A stretch of 64,000 nt of DNA. It comes from Planctomycetota bacterium (GTDB taxonomy: Bacteria; Planctomycetota; Planctomycetia; Pirellulales; Pirellulaceae). Of this stretch, positions 1 to 9,456 are shown one piece after another. Location: contig JABAAE010000005.1 of NCBI GenBank assembly GCA_014238905.1, positions 186,001 to 250,000 on the forward strand. The letters run 5' to 3'. The notes under the pieces were generated by a model. That model searched no databases and was not told the origin of the DNA. It saw only the letters and a list, made by a program, of their open reading frames with translations. Position 1 is the first letter of the stretch, and the number at the start of each line of letters is the position of its first letter. The position numbers and the translations under genes were made by a program.

Positions 1-1443
1 CGACTTGATGGCATTGGCTCCTTTGATGGCTAACAGCGTACCGATGTTGGACACCGAAAACGCCTGGATAAACAGAGCCGCAAAGAAAACAAGCACAAGA
101 TAGTATCCCATCGTTTCCATCGTTTTTGACATGCCGTGTACGACATCGCGATGATTTTCAAAATTTCCTGAAATGTAACCATGCACCAGGCCAGGGATCA
201 AGAAAAAGAAAAAGATAATCGGCACGATGGCGTGCATCATGGGAGCACCCGGAATCGATTTGGCTGCCAACGGCACATAAACCGTCGCGCCGTTTCTTTG
301 CAACTCAATCACCACCGCTTTGTCGGCTGCCAGCGACAATAGAACGTCTCGCGCCTGATCGGCTTTAGATACCGGTTTTCCGTTAATTTTTGTAAGCACA
401 TCGCCGGTTTCAATTGTGGCTGTTTTCCCAGGTCCGGTAACCGATTGGACCATCGGCAAATCGCCTTCTTCGAAGACGATTCCATGATTAACCTGTTTAT
501 TGCGATATGAATCAAGTTTTCCGAATGAATCACGTAGTGCCGATTTTTCTGGAAACGCCCACACCACCAGCAATACTGCACCCATCAAGATGGAAAGGAG
601 GCCATATTTCATACCGCGACGGTCGGCGGACGTCAGTTCCTCAATCTTGGGAACATCCTTTGGGTCCCCATCCACGGGCGTATTTTTTAGACGCGGTTCA
701 ATGACCCAATCCGTTAAGAACCATCCAATCAAGACAATCAAAATCGACGATGTCGCGGTGAAAAAGATGTTGCATAACGGATTAACGGTATGGGAAGGAT
801 CAATCAAGTCGACCCCGGTTTGGGTCAGGTTCGATAAGAGGGGATCAATTCCGGTTGGCACAAAACAGGCGCTAAAACCGCCAGATACGCCCGCGAATGC
901 GGCGGCAATACCCGCCAATGGATGACGTCCGGCGGCATAAAACATCGCTCCACCGATGGGAATGACTAAAACGTAACCCGCATCGGCAGCAGTATGACTG
1001 ATAATAGCCACCAGAATCAGCATCGGTGTTAATAGCGAACGGGGAGTGACGTTTAACATCGATTTCAGGATGGCGTTGATAAAACCTGATTTTTCAGCAA
1101 CACCCACACCTAATAAGGCAACTAACACCACCCCTAGTGGATGAAACCCTACAAACACTTCCACCATGGTGGATAAAAAGATGGCCAGCCGTTCGAGGCT
1201 CAGCAGATTGACAATTTGGATGGGATCGCTGCGATTGGGAAGTGTCTCGGTAAATTCAACCCCAGACAGCAGCAGTGAAAACACCCAGACCGTTAACATC
1301 CCACCCAAGAAGAGGAGTGCCGGATCCGGGAGTTTGTTTCCCAACCACTCCACACCATCCAAAAACCGAACGATCGCGGTTTTCTTCACCGAAGAGTTAG
1401 TCTTGGGGGAGGGGTCATCTGAAGGGGTGCTTTCTTGAGACAT
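1..1443 (-). CDS. AbgT-family transporter with inserted PDZ-like domain (3' end beyond window)
   Basis: The reading frame is open from an ATG at 1443 to the window edge, giving 481 codons with the C-terminus missing. The chain resembles E. coli AbgT, the p-aminobenzoyl-glutamate importer: an N-terminal first helix, a segment rich in SHTAADAGYV, a GRHPLAGI stretch, a cytoplasmic VIEPRL segment and a later helix starting IVPIIFFFFL. Inner-membrane multi-helix permease. Between the helix ending near LRDSFGK and IVPIIFFFFL, where E. coli AbgT has a short loop, there are about 75 extra residues (318-392). Their core GDVLTKINGKPV followed by a helix and a beta strand is typical of PDZ domains. The positive-inside rule would place this loop in the periplasm. 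The substrate cannot be assigned from sequence; AbgT homologues also include drug exporters (MtrF, YdaH). Confidence 0.85.
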   Translation of the reverse strand, partial: MSQESTPSDDPSPKTNSSVKKTAIVRFLDGVEWLGNKLPDPALLFLGGMLTVWVFSLLLSGVEFTETLPNRSDPIQIVNLLSLERLAIFLSTMVEVFVGFHPLGVVLVALLGVGVAEKSGFINAILKSMLNVTPRSLLTPMLILVAIISHTAADAGYVLVIPIGGAMFYAAGRHPLAGIAAAFAGVSGGFSACFVPTGIDPLLSNLTQTGVDLIDPSHTVNPLCNIFFTATSSILIVLIGWFLTDWVIEPRLKNTPVDGDPKDVPKIEELTSADRRGMKYGLLSILMGAVLLVVWAFPEKSALRDSFGKLDSYRNKQVNHGIVFEEGDLPMVQSVTGPGKTATIETGDVLTKINGKPVSKADQARDVLLSLAADKAVVIELQRNGATVYVPLAAKSIPGAPMMHAIVPIIFFFFLIPGLVHGYISGNFENHRDVVHGMSKTMETMGYYLVLVFFAALFIQAFSVSNIGTLLAIKGANAIKS

Positions 1444-2035
1444 AAGGGAATCGATGCCAAGCGGGTTGTTAAACGGTTAATTATGGTTCAGCTGCAGATT
1501 GACTGTAAACCCAACGAACGCTCCATAATGAACGAATTCAGTGTTCGGTACCCCAACTGCACTTTGGGGCTAGTTCAGACCATTGTTCTGGCCACATAGG
1601 CGCTCATCCCTTTGCCTGACCAACTCACAAGACTTAACCAATTGACAACCAAAACATTCGTAAAACTGCGACACACCCTGCATTTCGTTCAACCAATGAC
1701 TCTGGTTAGAGACGCCGAGACTGCCATCAGATTGGCTGCAATGAGATCCCAATTTCCGGCAACTTTCCAATTCCAGTCGACCCCTTGGGGTCCGTAGAAG
1801 GCACCAGGACCCGTCGTAGAAACCGATACAAGACGAAATCCAACCTTGAAAATGTCCGGCTTGGGATAGGCGTTAACGAGAATTAACCAATTTTTTTACT
1901 AATTTATTGCAAATTGTTGGGTGTCAAGGCGCTTCGAGTGACCCTGTTAACTGCTATCATAAGCTTCGCAGCGGTACAGAGCCGGATAAAGCGTGTCGGG
2001 CTAACGCTGTAGAACACTTTTTAGGAATTTCAAAA
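1444..2035. other. 592-bp spacer without a supported gene
   Basis: This lies between the divergent transporter and cold-shock genes, so it must hold both promoters. Short frames on both strands (for example 1570-1770 minus, 1612-1797 plus) have no recognisable protein character. The last 130 bases, from about 1907, would form the untranslated leader of the cold-shock gene if transcription starts in the AT-rich stretch near 1885-1910. Long leaders are common for cold-shock genes, but no specific element was identified. Confidence 0.4.
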
Positions 2036-2233
2036 ATGGCTGAAGGTACTATCAAACGGCTCACGGACAAGGGTTTCGGATTTATTGACGTTGGATCAGA
2101 TAAGGATCTTTTTTTTCATTCGTCCAACCTTGAGGACTGCAACTTCGATGAACTTCAGGAAGGTCAACGGATCACCTTTACTGAAGGCATGGGGAAAAAA
2201 GGGCCTTGCGCCGAAAACGTCCGCTTGGCGTGA
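2036..2233 (+). CDS. Cold-shock domain protein (CspA family)
   Basis: A 65-residue single cold-shock domain. RNP1 is visible as KGFGFI (residues 12-17) and RNP2 as LFFHSS; both are the aromatic strands that bind single-stranded RNA or DNA. The length matches the 65-70 residues usual for CspA-type RNA chaperones, which act in the cytoplasm and melt RNA secondary structure. The ATG at 2036 is preceded by AGGA at a suitable distance. An upstream in-frame extension to 1907 is possible but adds residues unrelated to the family, so the shorter start is preferred. It is monocistronic, ending before a strong terminator at 2413. Confidence 0.92.
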   Translation: MAEGTIKRLTDKGFGFIDVGSDKDLFFHSSNLEDCNFDELQEGQRITFTEGMGKKGPCAENVRLA

Positions 2234-2645
2234 TGTTTCGTTGTTGTCGATTTTTGGAGAAGTGCATCACCACCTCGGTGGTGAGGAACGTGACTGACGC
2301 AAAGCGTCTTAATCGTCATTGACCAAATTTCCGCACTATCTGTTCAATCCAATCATGAAACCGACTGATGTTGGTTTTATTGAATGGTGAAACCAAAATT
2401 CGAATTTAAAACAAAAAGCACCTGCATTATTGCAGGTGCTTTTTCTGTTTCCGGTAGGAGAGATTCGGGATCACTCTGCGCTTGGCGTTTTGATAAGCGC
2501 CATAAATGGACTGATCAACCGTTCCCATAACCGAGCTGGAATCCAAACACCGATCCAAGGTTTTCATCTTGGCGGCTACGACAGACAAGATCTTTTGGAA
2601 GTCAACCACGCCGAAGGTGGGAAATGGTTCGGGCCTCAGGAATCA
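2234..2645. other. 412-bp spacer holding hairpins and a terminator
   Basis: There is no supported gene. An 8-bp inverted repeat (TCACCACC / GGTGGTGA, 2267-2284) sits shortly after the cold-shock stop codon and a strong terminator hairpin lies at 2413-2444. The rest is the 3' flank of the converging DUF1501 gene. Confidence 0.5.
2413..2444. terminator. Bidirectional intrinsic terminator between csp and DUF1501 gene
   Basis: A perfect 14-bp stem (AAAAAGCACCTGCA and its complement) surrounds a TTAT loop. It has an A-run on one side and a T-run on the other, so it can end transcripts arriving from either strand. It lies between the convergent cold-shock gene (plus) and DUF1501 gene (minus). Confidence 0.85.
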
Positions 2646-4130
2646 TCATGATTCCAAGATTTCATGAATCACCGAACCATGGACGTCGGTTAGCCGACGT
2701 TCAATTCCGTTGTGATAGAAAGAAAGTCTCTGGTGGTCTAAACCCAGTAGGTGCAAAATTGTCGCGTGGAAATCATACACTGTCGCCGGATCGACAACCG
2801 ATCGGAACGAAAAGTCGTCGCTGGCTCCATAGGTGTATGGCGTTTTTACCCCCGCGCCGGCCAACCAAGCTGTAAACCCAGCTGGATTGTGATCTCTTCC
2901 ACTGGCGCCTTTTTGAAATGTCGGCATGCGGCCAAATTCGGTGCACCAGACAACCAATGTATCTTCCAGCATCCCGCGTTGTTTCAGGTCTTGAAGCAAC
3001 GCGGCGACCGGTTGATCAAGAACGTCGCCATGTTTGGCATATTGTGTTTGAAGAACTTTGTGACCGTCCCAATTGGAAACACCTTCACCACCGGTTTGAT
3101 AAGCGCCATTGAAAAGCTGTACAAATCGCACCCCCTTTTCCAGTAATCGCCGTGCGAGGATGCAGTTCTTGGCAAACGCTGCTTTTAACGGATTGTTGGA
3201 ATCTGCGCCATACATTTTCATCACGTGTGGTGATTCTGTATCAATGGAAGCAACCTGCGGCACACTGGACTGCATTTTCGCCGCCAATTCATAGCTTGAG
3301 ATACGAGCTGCTAATTCGCTATCTCCGGGAAAACGACTCAGGTGCGACTGATTGAGTTCTTGCAAAAAATCCCTGGTTCGGCGATCGACTTGGGGGGAGA
3401 TTCCTTGTGGGCGAGCCAAATTTCGTATCGGACTCGAAGAATTAAAGTCGGTTCCCTGAAAAGCTGCCGGCAAAAATCCATTTCCCCAATTATTCACGCT
3501 GGACTGTGGGGTTCCCCGGGGATCGGGAATCGCTACATAGGCCGGCAATTCTGAATTCAGACTTCCCAAGGCGTAGGTCACCCAAGCGCCCATACTTGGG
3601 AAACCGTCCAGATTAAATCCAGTGGACATAAAATTTTCACCCGGCCCATGGGTGTTGGTCTTTCCTTTTAAGGAGTGAAGGTAGCAGATGTCATCAGAAC
3701 ATTGCCCGATGTTCTTAACGAGATCCGAGACCATTTTGGAAGATTCACCGTAGGGCCGAAATTCCCAAGGGCTTTTCGTCAATTTCCCCTGTTCACCCTG
3801 AAAAGTGATCAATTTACCTCCCGGCAAATCTTGACCGTCTCTTTTAATTAACTCGGGTTTGTAATCAAAGGTGTCGATCTGGCTACAAGCGCCCGAGCAA
3901 AAAATCACCACTACATTTTTTGCCTTTGCTTTAAAATGCGACGGACGAGCCAAATAGGGATTCCCTGATGGAATCATCGGACGGATCGGTTTTTTTTCAT
4001 CGGTTGGAGAAGCCGGACAACCGATGGTTTGGTCGTCCATCAGCAGTGAGGTTAAAGCAATGGTGCCTAGCCCTGTCGAAAAATCATTCAAAAAATTCCG
4101 GCGATCCAGTAAATTTGTTCCCAATGTCAT
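2646..4130 (-). CDS. DUF1501 protein with Tat-like leader
   Basis: 494 residues from the ATG at 4130; a TTG four codons upstream is also possible. The N-terminus has DRRNFLNDF followed by a hydrophobic stretch, a twin-arginine export signal of the kind usual for DUF1501. The family belongs to the alkaline-phosphatase/sulfatase-like fold: the body shows VVIFCSGACSQIDTFDYKP, a WDGHK segment, VVWCTEFGRMP and GRDHNPAGF, the usual metal-site-like motifs with D, H and E residues. Probably exported and folded with cofactor; the reaction is not known. Unlike the two other DUF1501 genes here, it has no adjacent DUF1549/DUF1553 partner. It lies downstream of the sigma/kinase pair on the same strand, about 300 bp away. 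Confidence 0.9.
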   Translation of the reverse strand: MTLGTNLLDRRNFLNDFSTGLGTIALTSLLMDDQTIGCPASPTDEKKPIRPMIPSGNPYLARPSHFKAKAKNVVVIFCSGACSQIDTFDYKPELIKRDGQDLPGGKLITFQGEQGKLTKSPWEFRPYGESSKMVSDLVKNIGQCSDDICYLHSLKGKTNTHGPGENFMSTGFNLDGFPSMGAWVTYALGSLNSELPAYVAIPDPRGTPQSSVNNWGNGFLPAAFQGTDFNSSSPIRNLARPQGISPQVDRRTRDFLQELNQSHLSRFPGDSELAARISSYELAAKMQSSVPQVASIDTESPHVMKMYGADSNNPLKAAFAKNCILARRLLEKGVRFVQLFNGAYQTGGEGVSNWDGHKVLQTQYAKHGDVLDQPVAALLQDLKQRGMLEDTLVVWCTEFGRMPTFQKGASGRDHNPAGFTAWLAGAGVKTPYTYGASDDFSFRSVVDPATVYDFHATILHLLGLDHQRLSFYHNGIERRLTDVHGSVIHEILES

Positions 4131-4142
4131 CGGTCTTGGCAA

Positions 4143-4444
4143 AATATCAGCAGAGGACAGGATCGGCTTGCCATTTAAGCAGCCACAATATCAAACGATC
4201 GTCTCTATAATTAAACACATTAACCACTAACTGGCAACTTTCACTGGCAACTTTCACTGGCAAGCTCCATCCACCAAATGCCAATCCAACCAATCCGGCA
4301 GGCACCATAGAACATCTCGATACCGCCCTCTGCAACCCGCAACTGAAAGAATTCTCCCTCACCCCTCCATCATTAGCACTTCTATTGGCCACCCAAAAAC
4401 AACGGATCGATTGTCCCGCTCCCTAACTCCATCGTAATGGGGAT
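4143..4444. other. 302-bp spacer with 13-bp tandem repeat
   Basis: This separates the kinase gene from the downstream DUF1501 gene. An 81-codon frame at 4147-4392 (minus) looks non-coding. The only structure is a short tandem repeat at 4231-4263. A promoter for the DUF1501 gene is expected here but not recognised. Confidence 0.4.
4231..4263. repeat. 13-bp tandem repeat, about 2.5 copies
   Basis: The unit CTGGCAACTTTCA occurs twice exactly (4231-4243, 4244-4256), followed by a partial CTGGCAA. Identity between copies points to a recent slippage duplication. Confidence 0.9.
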
Positions 4445-7432
4445 CTAGTCGCAGACTGGCTCCCGGCCCAATTCAGCCGTTTTCCGAGCAGCGGTGACGT
4501 CCGCTAAAATTCGGGTAATGAGCGTGTCGCTTCCATTCTCGGCTACGATGCCGCTGAGACAATTCGTCGCTTCGTCGAAAACTCCGCCCGCTTTTTCCAG
4601 GTCTCCTAACTCGCTGATTTTTGCCCCCAGCAGCGAAAGGTATTGCGAGAAATTGATTTTATAAACGTAATGATCGGGAAAGTTTTCAATTAACCTCCGG
4701 TAAATATCGATCGCGTCTTCCAAGCGTTTAACGGCAAGAGGTTGGTTGTCGAAGCGACTGATAGCGGATCTCGCCAGGGCGTTAGCGTAAAGGGCTTGGT
4801 ATTCACTCACACCGGGCCACTTCTGAGCTAAATCTCTCGCCAATTTGATCGCTGTATTGGCCCCCAAAGGCCGGTTATTGTTCCGCTGCAAATTACAATG
4901 TAAATCGGCTAACTCAAACTGGTAGGCTGGATTGTTAGGGTACTCGGCCATCAGCCGCTCCAAGATTTTTTTCGCTTCATCAAAAGCCTCTACAATCGCG
5001 CGTTGGTCTTTTGCATATCGGTTGATACGAACTCGCTCCTGAAACGCACGAGAAAGTTCCAAAAGAACTTGGCTATTGTTCTCGTCTTGCTCGGATAGCT
5101 TCAGAAGGAGTTTAATCGACTCAACATTGGCCTTTTTGACGTCAGATTTTTTTTCCGCAAACAAACTACTTAAATTGATCCAGGTCCTTTGCCGCCGGCT
5201 GACCGATCCACTTTTTCTATTTGGTGATTTCGGCCGAGAATCCATGACCGGTTTTTCTTTTTTGGGCGAAGACTTTTCAAATTTACGCGCTGCTCCGGTG
5301 GTGAAGGTGCGGCGATTAAGCACGTACCCGACGCGGGTGTACATTGCTGTAAAAATATTGAGGGACCTCGCCAGTTCGAGTTGAATCTCCGGTGTCGTTT
5401 CGCTCGCCAGATTGAATATGTTTCTGCATCCAGCAAGATGGCGTTCAGCGGTTTCAAAGTCTCCACGACGATTGGAACAATAAGCCATTTGGTTGGTGAT
5501 CCGCATTTGAACCAGTCTTTTCTTTACGTCTGGAAAATTCTGCTCCTGTATTTTTGAAAAACTCTCCAAGGCGGTGGCATAAACCGCTTCTGCTTCCGTG
5601 AGGCGACCGAGCCCTTGCAGGATATCGCCAACACGTTTTTGAGCTTGGGCGGACTGAAAAAGAAGATTGGCCCGGTTTTTTTCCGCAAATCGTGCGAAAA
5701 ACTCCAGCAAGGTTTCCAGCACCTCGATATCAGACTGTGTGAGGGACGTCTCAAACGACCTGACCTCATCATTTTCAACAGCGACTTCAATACCCTGCGG
5801 AATACCGCGCCGGGATATATTGCTCATGATTTCTTCAAACGCAGCAATCGCCGTCGAAAAGTTGTCCTCAGCAAGTTCACGCTGTTTTTCCACTTCCTGA
5901 AGAGCTATTTCAGTGTTGTGATTATTTTCTTCGGCCCGCAGGAATTCGACTTCTTTTTCTTTCAAAGCTTGTCGAGTCTGGTGATTACCAACAAGGGCCA
6001 CAGTCGCAATTGCAATCAACAGTATCGCCGAGAGCCCGGATAACGAAGAGACCAGTGGATTCCTGGCGGACCATCTCCAGAACTGTTCAAAAGCCCCAAT
6101 TCTTCGGGCCGCAATGGGACGCCCTTCGACAAAAAGTTTCAAGTCATCCCTGAAGTTCGCCGCCGTCCGGTAACGGTCGTTAGGTTGAATCGAACACGCC
6201 TTGAGGACAATGGTTTCAAGATCTTTGGGGATTTCCGGGTCGTGGATGCGAGGACTTGGAGGGGGTTGTTCGGTCTTCAGTTTCAAAAGGGGACCCGAAC
6301 GGGTTTCCGAATAAGCGGGTTGCAGTGCTAACAATTCAAACAGAGTCAGGCCAAGGCTGCAGATATCGGACTTGCGATCACTGATCCCGCTAAACTGCTC
6401 CGGAGCCATATAACGCAGTGTCCCGACCATGTCCCCCGATTTGGTAAGCACATCGTTTTCATCCAGCTTCGCCAATCCAAAATCGGTAATCCAGACCGTA
6501 CCGTTTAGGTCCATGAGAAGATTGGCTGGTTTCACATCGCGATGAAGAACGCCTTTTTCGTGAGCATAATGCAAAGCATCAGCAACATCTGCGATACATT
6601 CGCAAACACGCATGCGATAGGAGTTTTTCTGTTTCTGAAAAAAGGCAGGCGACTTTCCCGATTTGGTCTCTTGCGTTTTACTATCTTCAACCTGTCTTGG
6701 TTGGAGAACGCCGGGCGGTTTTCTTTGCCGAAGACCAGATCCCACGTCGGTCTCCCGCGGAGATTCCCCAGCGTTCAATTCCCTCGGGTGAACCCCTGAC
6801 TTTTCTATTTCGTTGATAGTGGACTGGGTTTCCAGTCTGAAAGATCTGGATTCCCGTATGTTATGCACCGCTTCATGCAGCGGTATCCCGTCAATCAATT
6901 GCATCGCGTAGTAGTGAGTATTATTGTCTTCGCCAGAACCAAACACCGGCACGATATTGGTATGGTGAAGACGGGCTGCTGTGGCGGCTTCTCTTTTAAA
7001 TCTCTCCAATTGTTTGGGCGAATTGGAAATCGCAGGACTGATGACCTTTAGAGCGACTTGTCTCTGGAGTGAAATTTGCAGGGCTTGGTAAACGATACCC
7101 ATGCCACCGCGACCCAATGTCCGCACGATCCTGAAATCACCAATTTGTTCCTGGGGAGGCAAATCAAAATGAGAGGTCCCGCCCGAATTTGAAACACTGG
7201 ACATTCTCTCTTGACTGGCGATTTCCATCTTTCTGATGGTCGGGAAGACCGCCCTAATCGCAGTTTCAAGCTCCGGATGATCTTGGACATACTCGTCCAG
7301 CGACGGATCTTCACCGTCTCGAATTCTGTTGGCATAAGAGTCGGCAAGAACGTCGACCGGATCGCGATCCTCGCAATACTCAGCAGGACGCAGCTGTGAT
7401 CTCAGAGACGAATCAGGCACATTGCTGGTCAA
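4445..7432 (-). CDS. Membrane serine/threonine kinase with TPR-like C-terminus
   Basis: 995 residues. An N-terminal leader (about 24-73) precedes a Hanks-type kinase domain (about 100-440): glycine loop GRGGMG (107-112), catalytic lysine in ALKV (129), HRDVKPANLL (297 onward) and DFGLAK (317 onward) are all present, so it should be active. An insertion of about 85 residues, charged and low in complexity (about 185-270), separates the two lobes. One membrane helix (about 461-481) follows, then a coiled coil and TPR-like helical repeats, presumably outside the cytoplasm. The start is a TTG backed by a near-ideal GGAGGTG five bases upstream. It follows an ECF sigma gene by 40 bases, so the two probably form an operon and a signalling pair. 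Confidence 0.92.
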   Translation of the reverse strand: MTSNVPDSSLRSQLRPAEYCEDRDPVDVLADSYANRIRDGEDPSLDEYVQDHPELETAIRAVFPTIRKMEIASQERMSSVSNSGGTSHFDLPPQEQIGDFRIVRTLGRGGMGIVYQALQISLQRQVALKVISPAISNSPKQLERFKREAATAARLHHTNIVPVFGSGEDNNTHYYAMQLIDGIPLHEAVHNIRESRSFRLETQSTINEIEKSGVHPRELNAGESPRETDVGSGLRQRKPPGVLQPRQVEDSKTQETKSGKSPAFFQKQKNSYRMRVCECIADVADALHYAHEKGVLHRDVKPANLLMDLNGTVWITDFGLAKLDENDVLTKSGDMVGTLRYMAPEQFSGISDRKSDICSLGLTLFELLALQPAYSETRSGPLLKLKTEQPPPSPRIHDPEIPKDLETIVLKACSIQPNDRYRTAANFRDDLKLFVEGRPIAARRIGAFEQFWRWSARNPLVSSLSGLSAILLIAIATVALVGNHQTRQALKEKEVEFLRAEENNHNTEIALQEVEKQRELAEDNFSTAIAAFEEIMSNISRRGIPQGIEVAVENDEVRSFETSLTQSDIEVLETLLEFFARFAEKNRANLLFQSAQAQKRVGDILQGLGRLTEAEAVYATALESFSKIQEQNFPDVKKRLVQMRITNQMAYCSNRRGDFETAERHLAGCRNIFNLASETTPEIQLELARSLNIFTAMYTRVGYVLNRRTFTTGAARKFEKSSPKKEKPVMDSRPKSPNRKSGSVSRRQRTWINLSSLFAEKKSDVKKANVESIKLLLKLSEQDENNSQVLLELSRAFQERVRINRYAKDQRAIVEAFDEAKKILERLMAEYPNNPAYQFELADLHCNLQRNNNRPLGANTAIKLARDLAQKWPGVSEYQALYANALARSAISRFDNQPLAVKRLEDAIDIYRRLIENFPDHYVYKINFSQYLSLLGAKISELGDLEKAGGVFDEATNCLSGIVAENGSDTLITRILADVTAARKTAELGREPVCD

Positions 7433-7472
7433 ATTTCACCTCCCAAGTGTGAACAACTCCTCAGTTCAGTAC

Positions 7473-8135
7473 TTATTTTTCAAGTTGTGTCATCAATTCA
7501 CCCAGCCTTGTGAGCGCACGCACGTATCGGTTGGATGAGGCGGCAGGCTTGATATTCAAAATCTGGGCCACTTCGTTATTGGTCAGTTGTTCAAAATGTC
7601 GCATGGCCAAAATCTCTCGGTCCGTTTCCCCCATGGACTCGAGAGATTCGTTTAACTGCTCCAGTTCCTGATTTTTGATGGCCGCCTGACTGGGAGAGGT
7701 TAATTGCCCAATCAGCTCCCTGGCAATTAACTTGCTGGTGCCACTAAAAGTGACCGGCAGTTGGAGACGTTCTTCTCTTTCAACCGTTCTCTTTTTACGA
7801 AAATGTCGCCGTTGAAATTCTATTAAGACTTGGAGTGTATGCTGTCGCAACCAGATAAACAACGAAACGCCTGGTGCCTCAACAAACTCAGTAAAACGAT
7901 CTTTTACGATTAAAAAGGCTTCCTGAAGAACGTCGTCTGCATCCGCCCGTGAACGGATCCTTGAATCCATCCGAAATTCAACCACTCGTTTCAGCTGAGG
8001 CCGAAATTTAAGAAACAGTTTGACAATGGCTTGATCACCACTCTTACTGGCAATCGCTTCCCGTAAGAGCAAAATATCGTTGTCGACGTTACGATTAACA
8101 GAAGGCGGATTGGCCTGGTTGATTTCAGAACTCAT
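7473..8135 (-). CDS. ECF sigma factor, planctomycete type, paired with kinase
   Basis: 220 residues from ATG 8135 (GTG 8138 is an alternative with GAGGTG overlapping). Region 2 includes SRADADDVLQEAFLIV, the core-binding segment, and region 4 has DREILAMRHFEQLTNNEVAQIL followed by a helix-turn-helix and a YVRALTRL ending. The layout fits the Planctomycetes-specific sigma-70 family often annotated Sig-70_plancto1. It directs RNA polymerase to an unknown regulon. The kinase gene begins 40 bases downstream on the same strand. No anti-sigma gene lies nearby, so control by phosphorylation from the partner kinase is a reasonable inference. It is clearly paralogous to the sigma factor at 15358. Confidence 0.9.
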   Translation of the reverse strand: MSSEINQANPPSVNRNVDNDILLLREAIASKSGDQAIVKLFLKFRPQLKRVVEFRMDSRIRSRADADDVLQEAFLIVKDRFTEFVEAPGVSLFIWLRQHTLQVLIEFQRRHFRKKRTVEREERLQLPVTFSGTSKLIARELIGQLTSPSQAAIKNQELEQLNESLESMGETDREILAMRHFEQLTNNEVAQILNIKPAASSNRYVRALTRLGELMTQLEK

Positions 8136-8280
8136 CACCTCATTAAACCAATATTATCGCCGCTTGGGAAATCGGCTTGTTAAATCTACCGACTCGATCG
8201 CTGCCAGAAAGGATAAAAGGCGATTTTAACGGGACGAACGCCCTTTCATTCATCGCGAAAACGTATTGAGTTCGCCAGAG

Positions 8281-9309
8281 TCATTGGTGATTGATCTCCG
8301 CCAATGCATTCACCAACTGTTGTAAGTCCGCGGGTATTTCGGCGACAAATTCCAGCCGTTTTCCAGATACCGGGTGATTGATGCAAAGCCGGTGAGCATG
8401 CAGTGCCTGACGATTTAAAATCACCTGTTCCGGGTCGGTGGTCAGACGCGGGTGGTCTGGTTGGGGTGTTACCCCTGCGGTCTTCAACGACCGCCCTCCG
8501 ATCAGGTTTTTCCTGGTAATCTGCTTGGTACCACTGTAGAGCTTGTCAGCAACGACGGGGCAACCAATGTGGCTGAAATGGACTCTAATCTGGTGAGTTC
8601 GTCCGGTTTTCGGCCGGACCCGAACGGTGGCGTACCTTCCATATCTCCCCGTTATTTCATAAAACGTCTGGGCCTCTTTGGCCCGAAGATGACCTTGGCG
8701 AACGGCCATCTTCTCCCGCTGCGAAGGATGGGGCCCAATCGGTTGATCAATCCAGTCTCTTTCCCGATCGGGCGGCGGGGAGATGACAGCGAAATATTCT
8801 TTTTCAACCGATCGTTCTTCAAATTGTGAAGCCAATTTTACGTGAGCCGAGTCATCTCTGGCGATCACAATAACGCCACTGGTGTCTCGGTCGAGGCGAT
8901 GAACAATCCCGGGACGCTGCGGCCCGCCGACTGTACTCAAATTCTGAAAATGAAATGAAATCGCCGCCGTCAACGTGCCAGACCAATGCCCCTTGGAGGG
9001 GTGAACCACCATCCCCGGGCTTTTATCAACGACCACGATGGATTCATCCTCATAGAGGATCTTAATCGGGATATCTTCCGGTTCAGGTTGTGGATCGGGA
9101 TTGAGAACAATCCGGCTAACGACCCGCTGATTGGTGATCAAACGGTAAGCCGGCTTAGCCCGTTTGCCATCAACCAGAACTTGACCTTCAGTAATTGCCA
9201 CCCTTAATTTAACCCGACTGTACTGTGTCAGCTGCTCAGCGAGAAATCGATCCAGACGGATACCGTCGTATTCTTCTGCGACAGTAAAAGAAACCGGATC
9301 CGCTGGCAC
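8281..9309 (-). CDS. RluA/RluD-family pseudouridine synthase
   Basis: 342 residues from the GTG at 9309; the frame extends to a TTG at 9426, but those 39 extra residues do not resemble the family. An S4 RNA-binding domain (EYDGIRLDRFLAEQ and following, about 12-75) precedes the catalytic domain with HRLDRDTSGV near residue 140, whose second aspartate is the nucleophile, and RVRPKTGRTHQIRVH further on. The family isomerises uridine in 23S rRNA; RluD modifies helix 69. Length and S4 domain favour RluD over RluA, but the exact target site is not proven. It follows the membrane TPR gene on the same strand. Confidence 0.9.
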   Translation of the reverse strand: MPADPVSFTVAEEYDGIRLDRFLAEQLTQYSRVKLRVAITEGQVLVDGKRAKPAYRLITNQRVVSRIVLNPDPQPEPEDIPIKILYEDESIVVVDKSPGMVVHPSKGHWSGTLTAAISFHFQNLSTVGGPQRPGIVHRLDRDTSGVIVIARDDSAHVKLASQFEERSVEKEYFAVISPPPDRERDWIDQPIGPHPSQREKMAVRQGHLRAKEAQTFYEITGRYGRYATVRVRPKTGRTHQIRVHFSHIGCPVVADKLYSGTKQITRKNLIGGRSLKTAGVTPQPDHPRLTTDPEQVILNRQALHAHRLCINHPVSGKRLEFVAEIPADLQQLVNALAEINHQ

Positions 9310-9456
9310 GGGACATCCAAAACAAATAAATAGCAGGACGGTTGAATTATCAGCATAGATGTATTGACTTGCGTCTAGAGACCCGCGAGCGTCCTGCAAT
9401 ATCTCGGGGTCATCCGCTCGATTCAACTTGCTGATGAAATGTTGAACCTGCCAAGC

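Noticed and set aside
500..925. 141-codon plus-strand frame
   Set aside because: It lies entirely antisense to the AbgT-type transporter, whose frame is clearly coding; composition is not protein-like.
4147..4392. 81-codon minus-strand frame before the DUF1501 gene
   Set aside because: It crosses the 13-bp tandem repeat and has no ribosome site or recognisable pattern.
5615..6043. 142-codon plus-strand frame
   Set aside because: Antisense shadow of the kinase gene; rich in F and K from reverse complement of helical codons.
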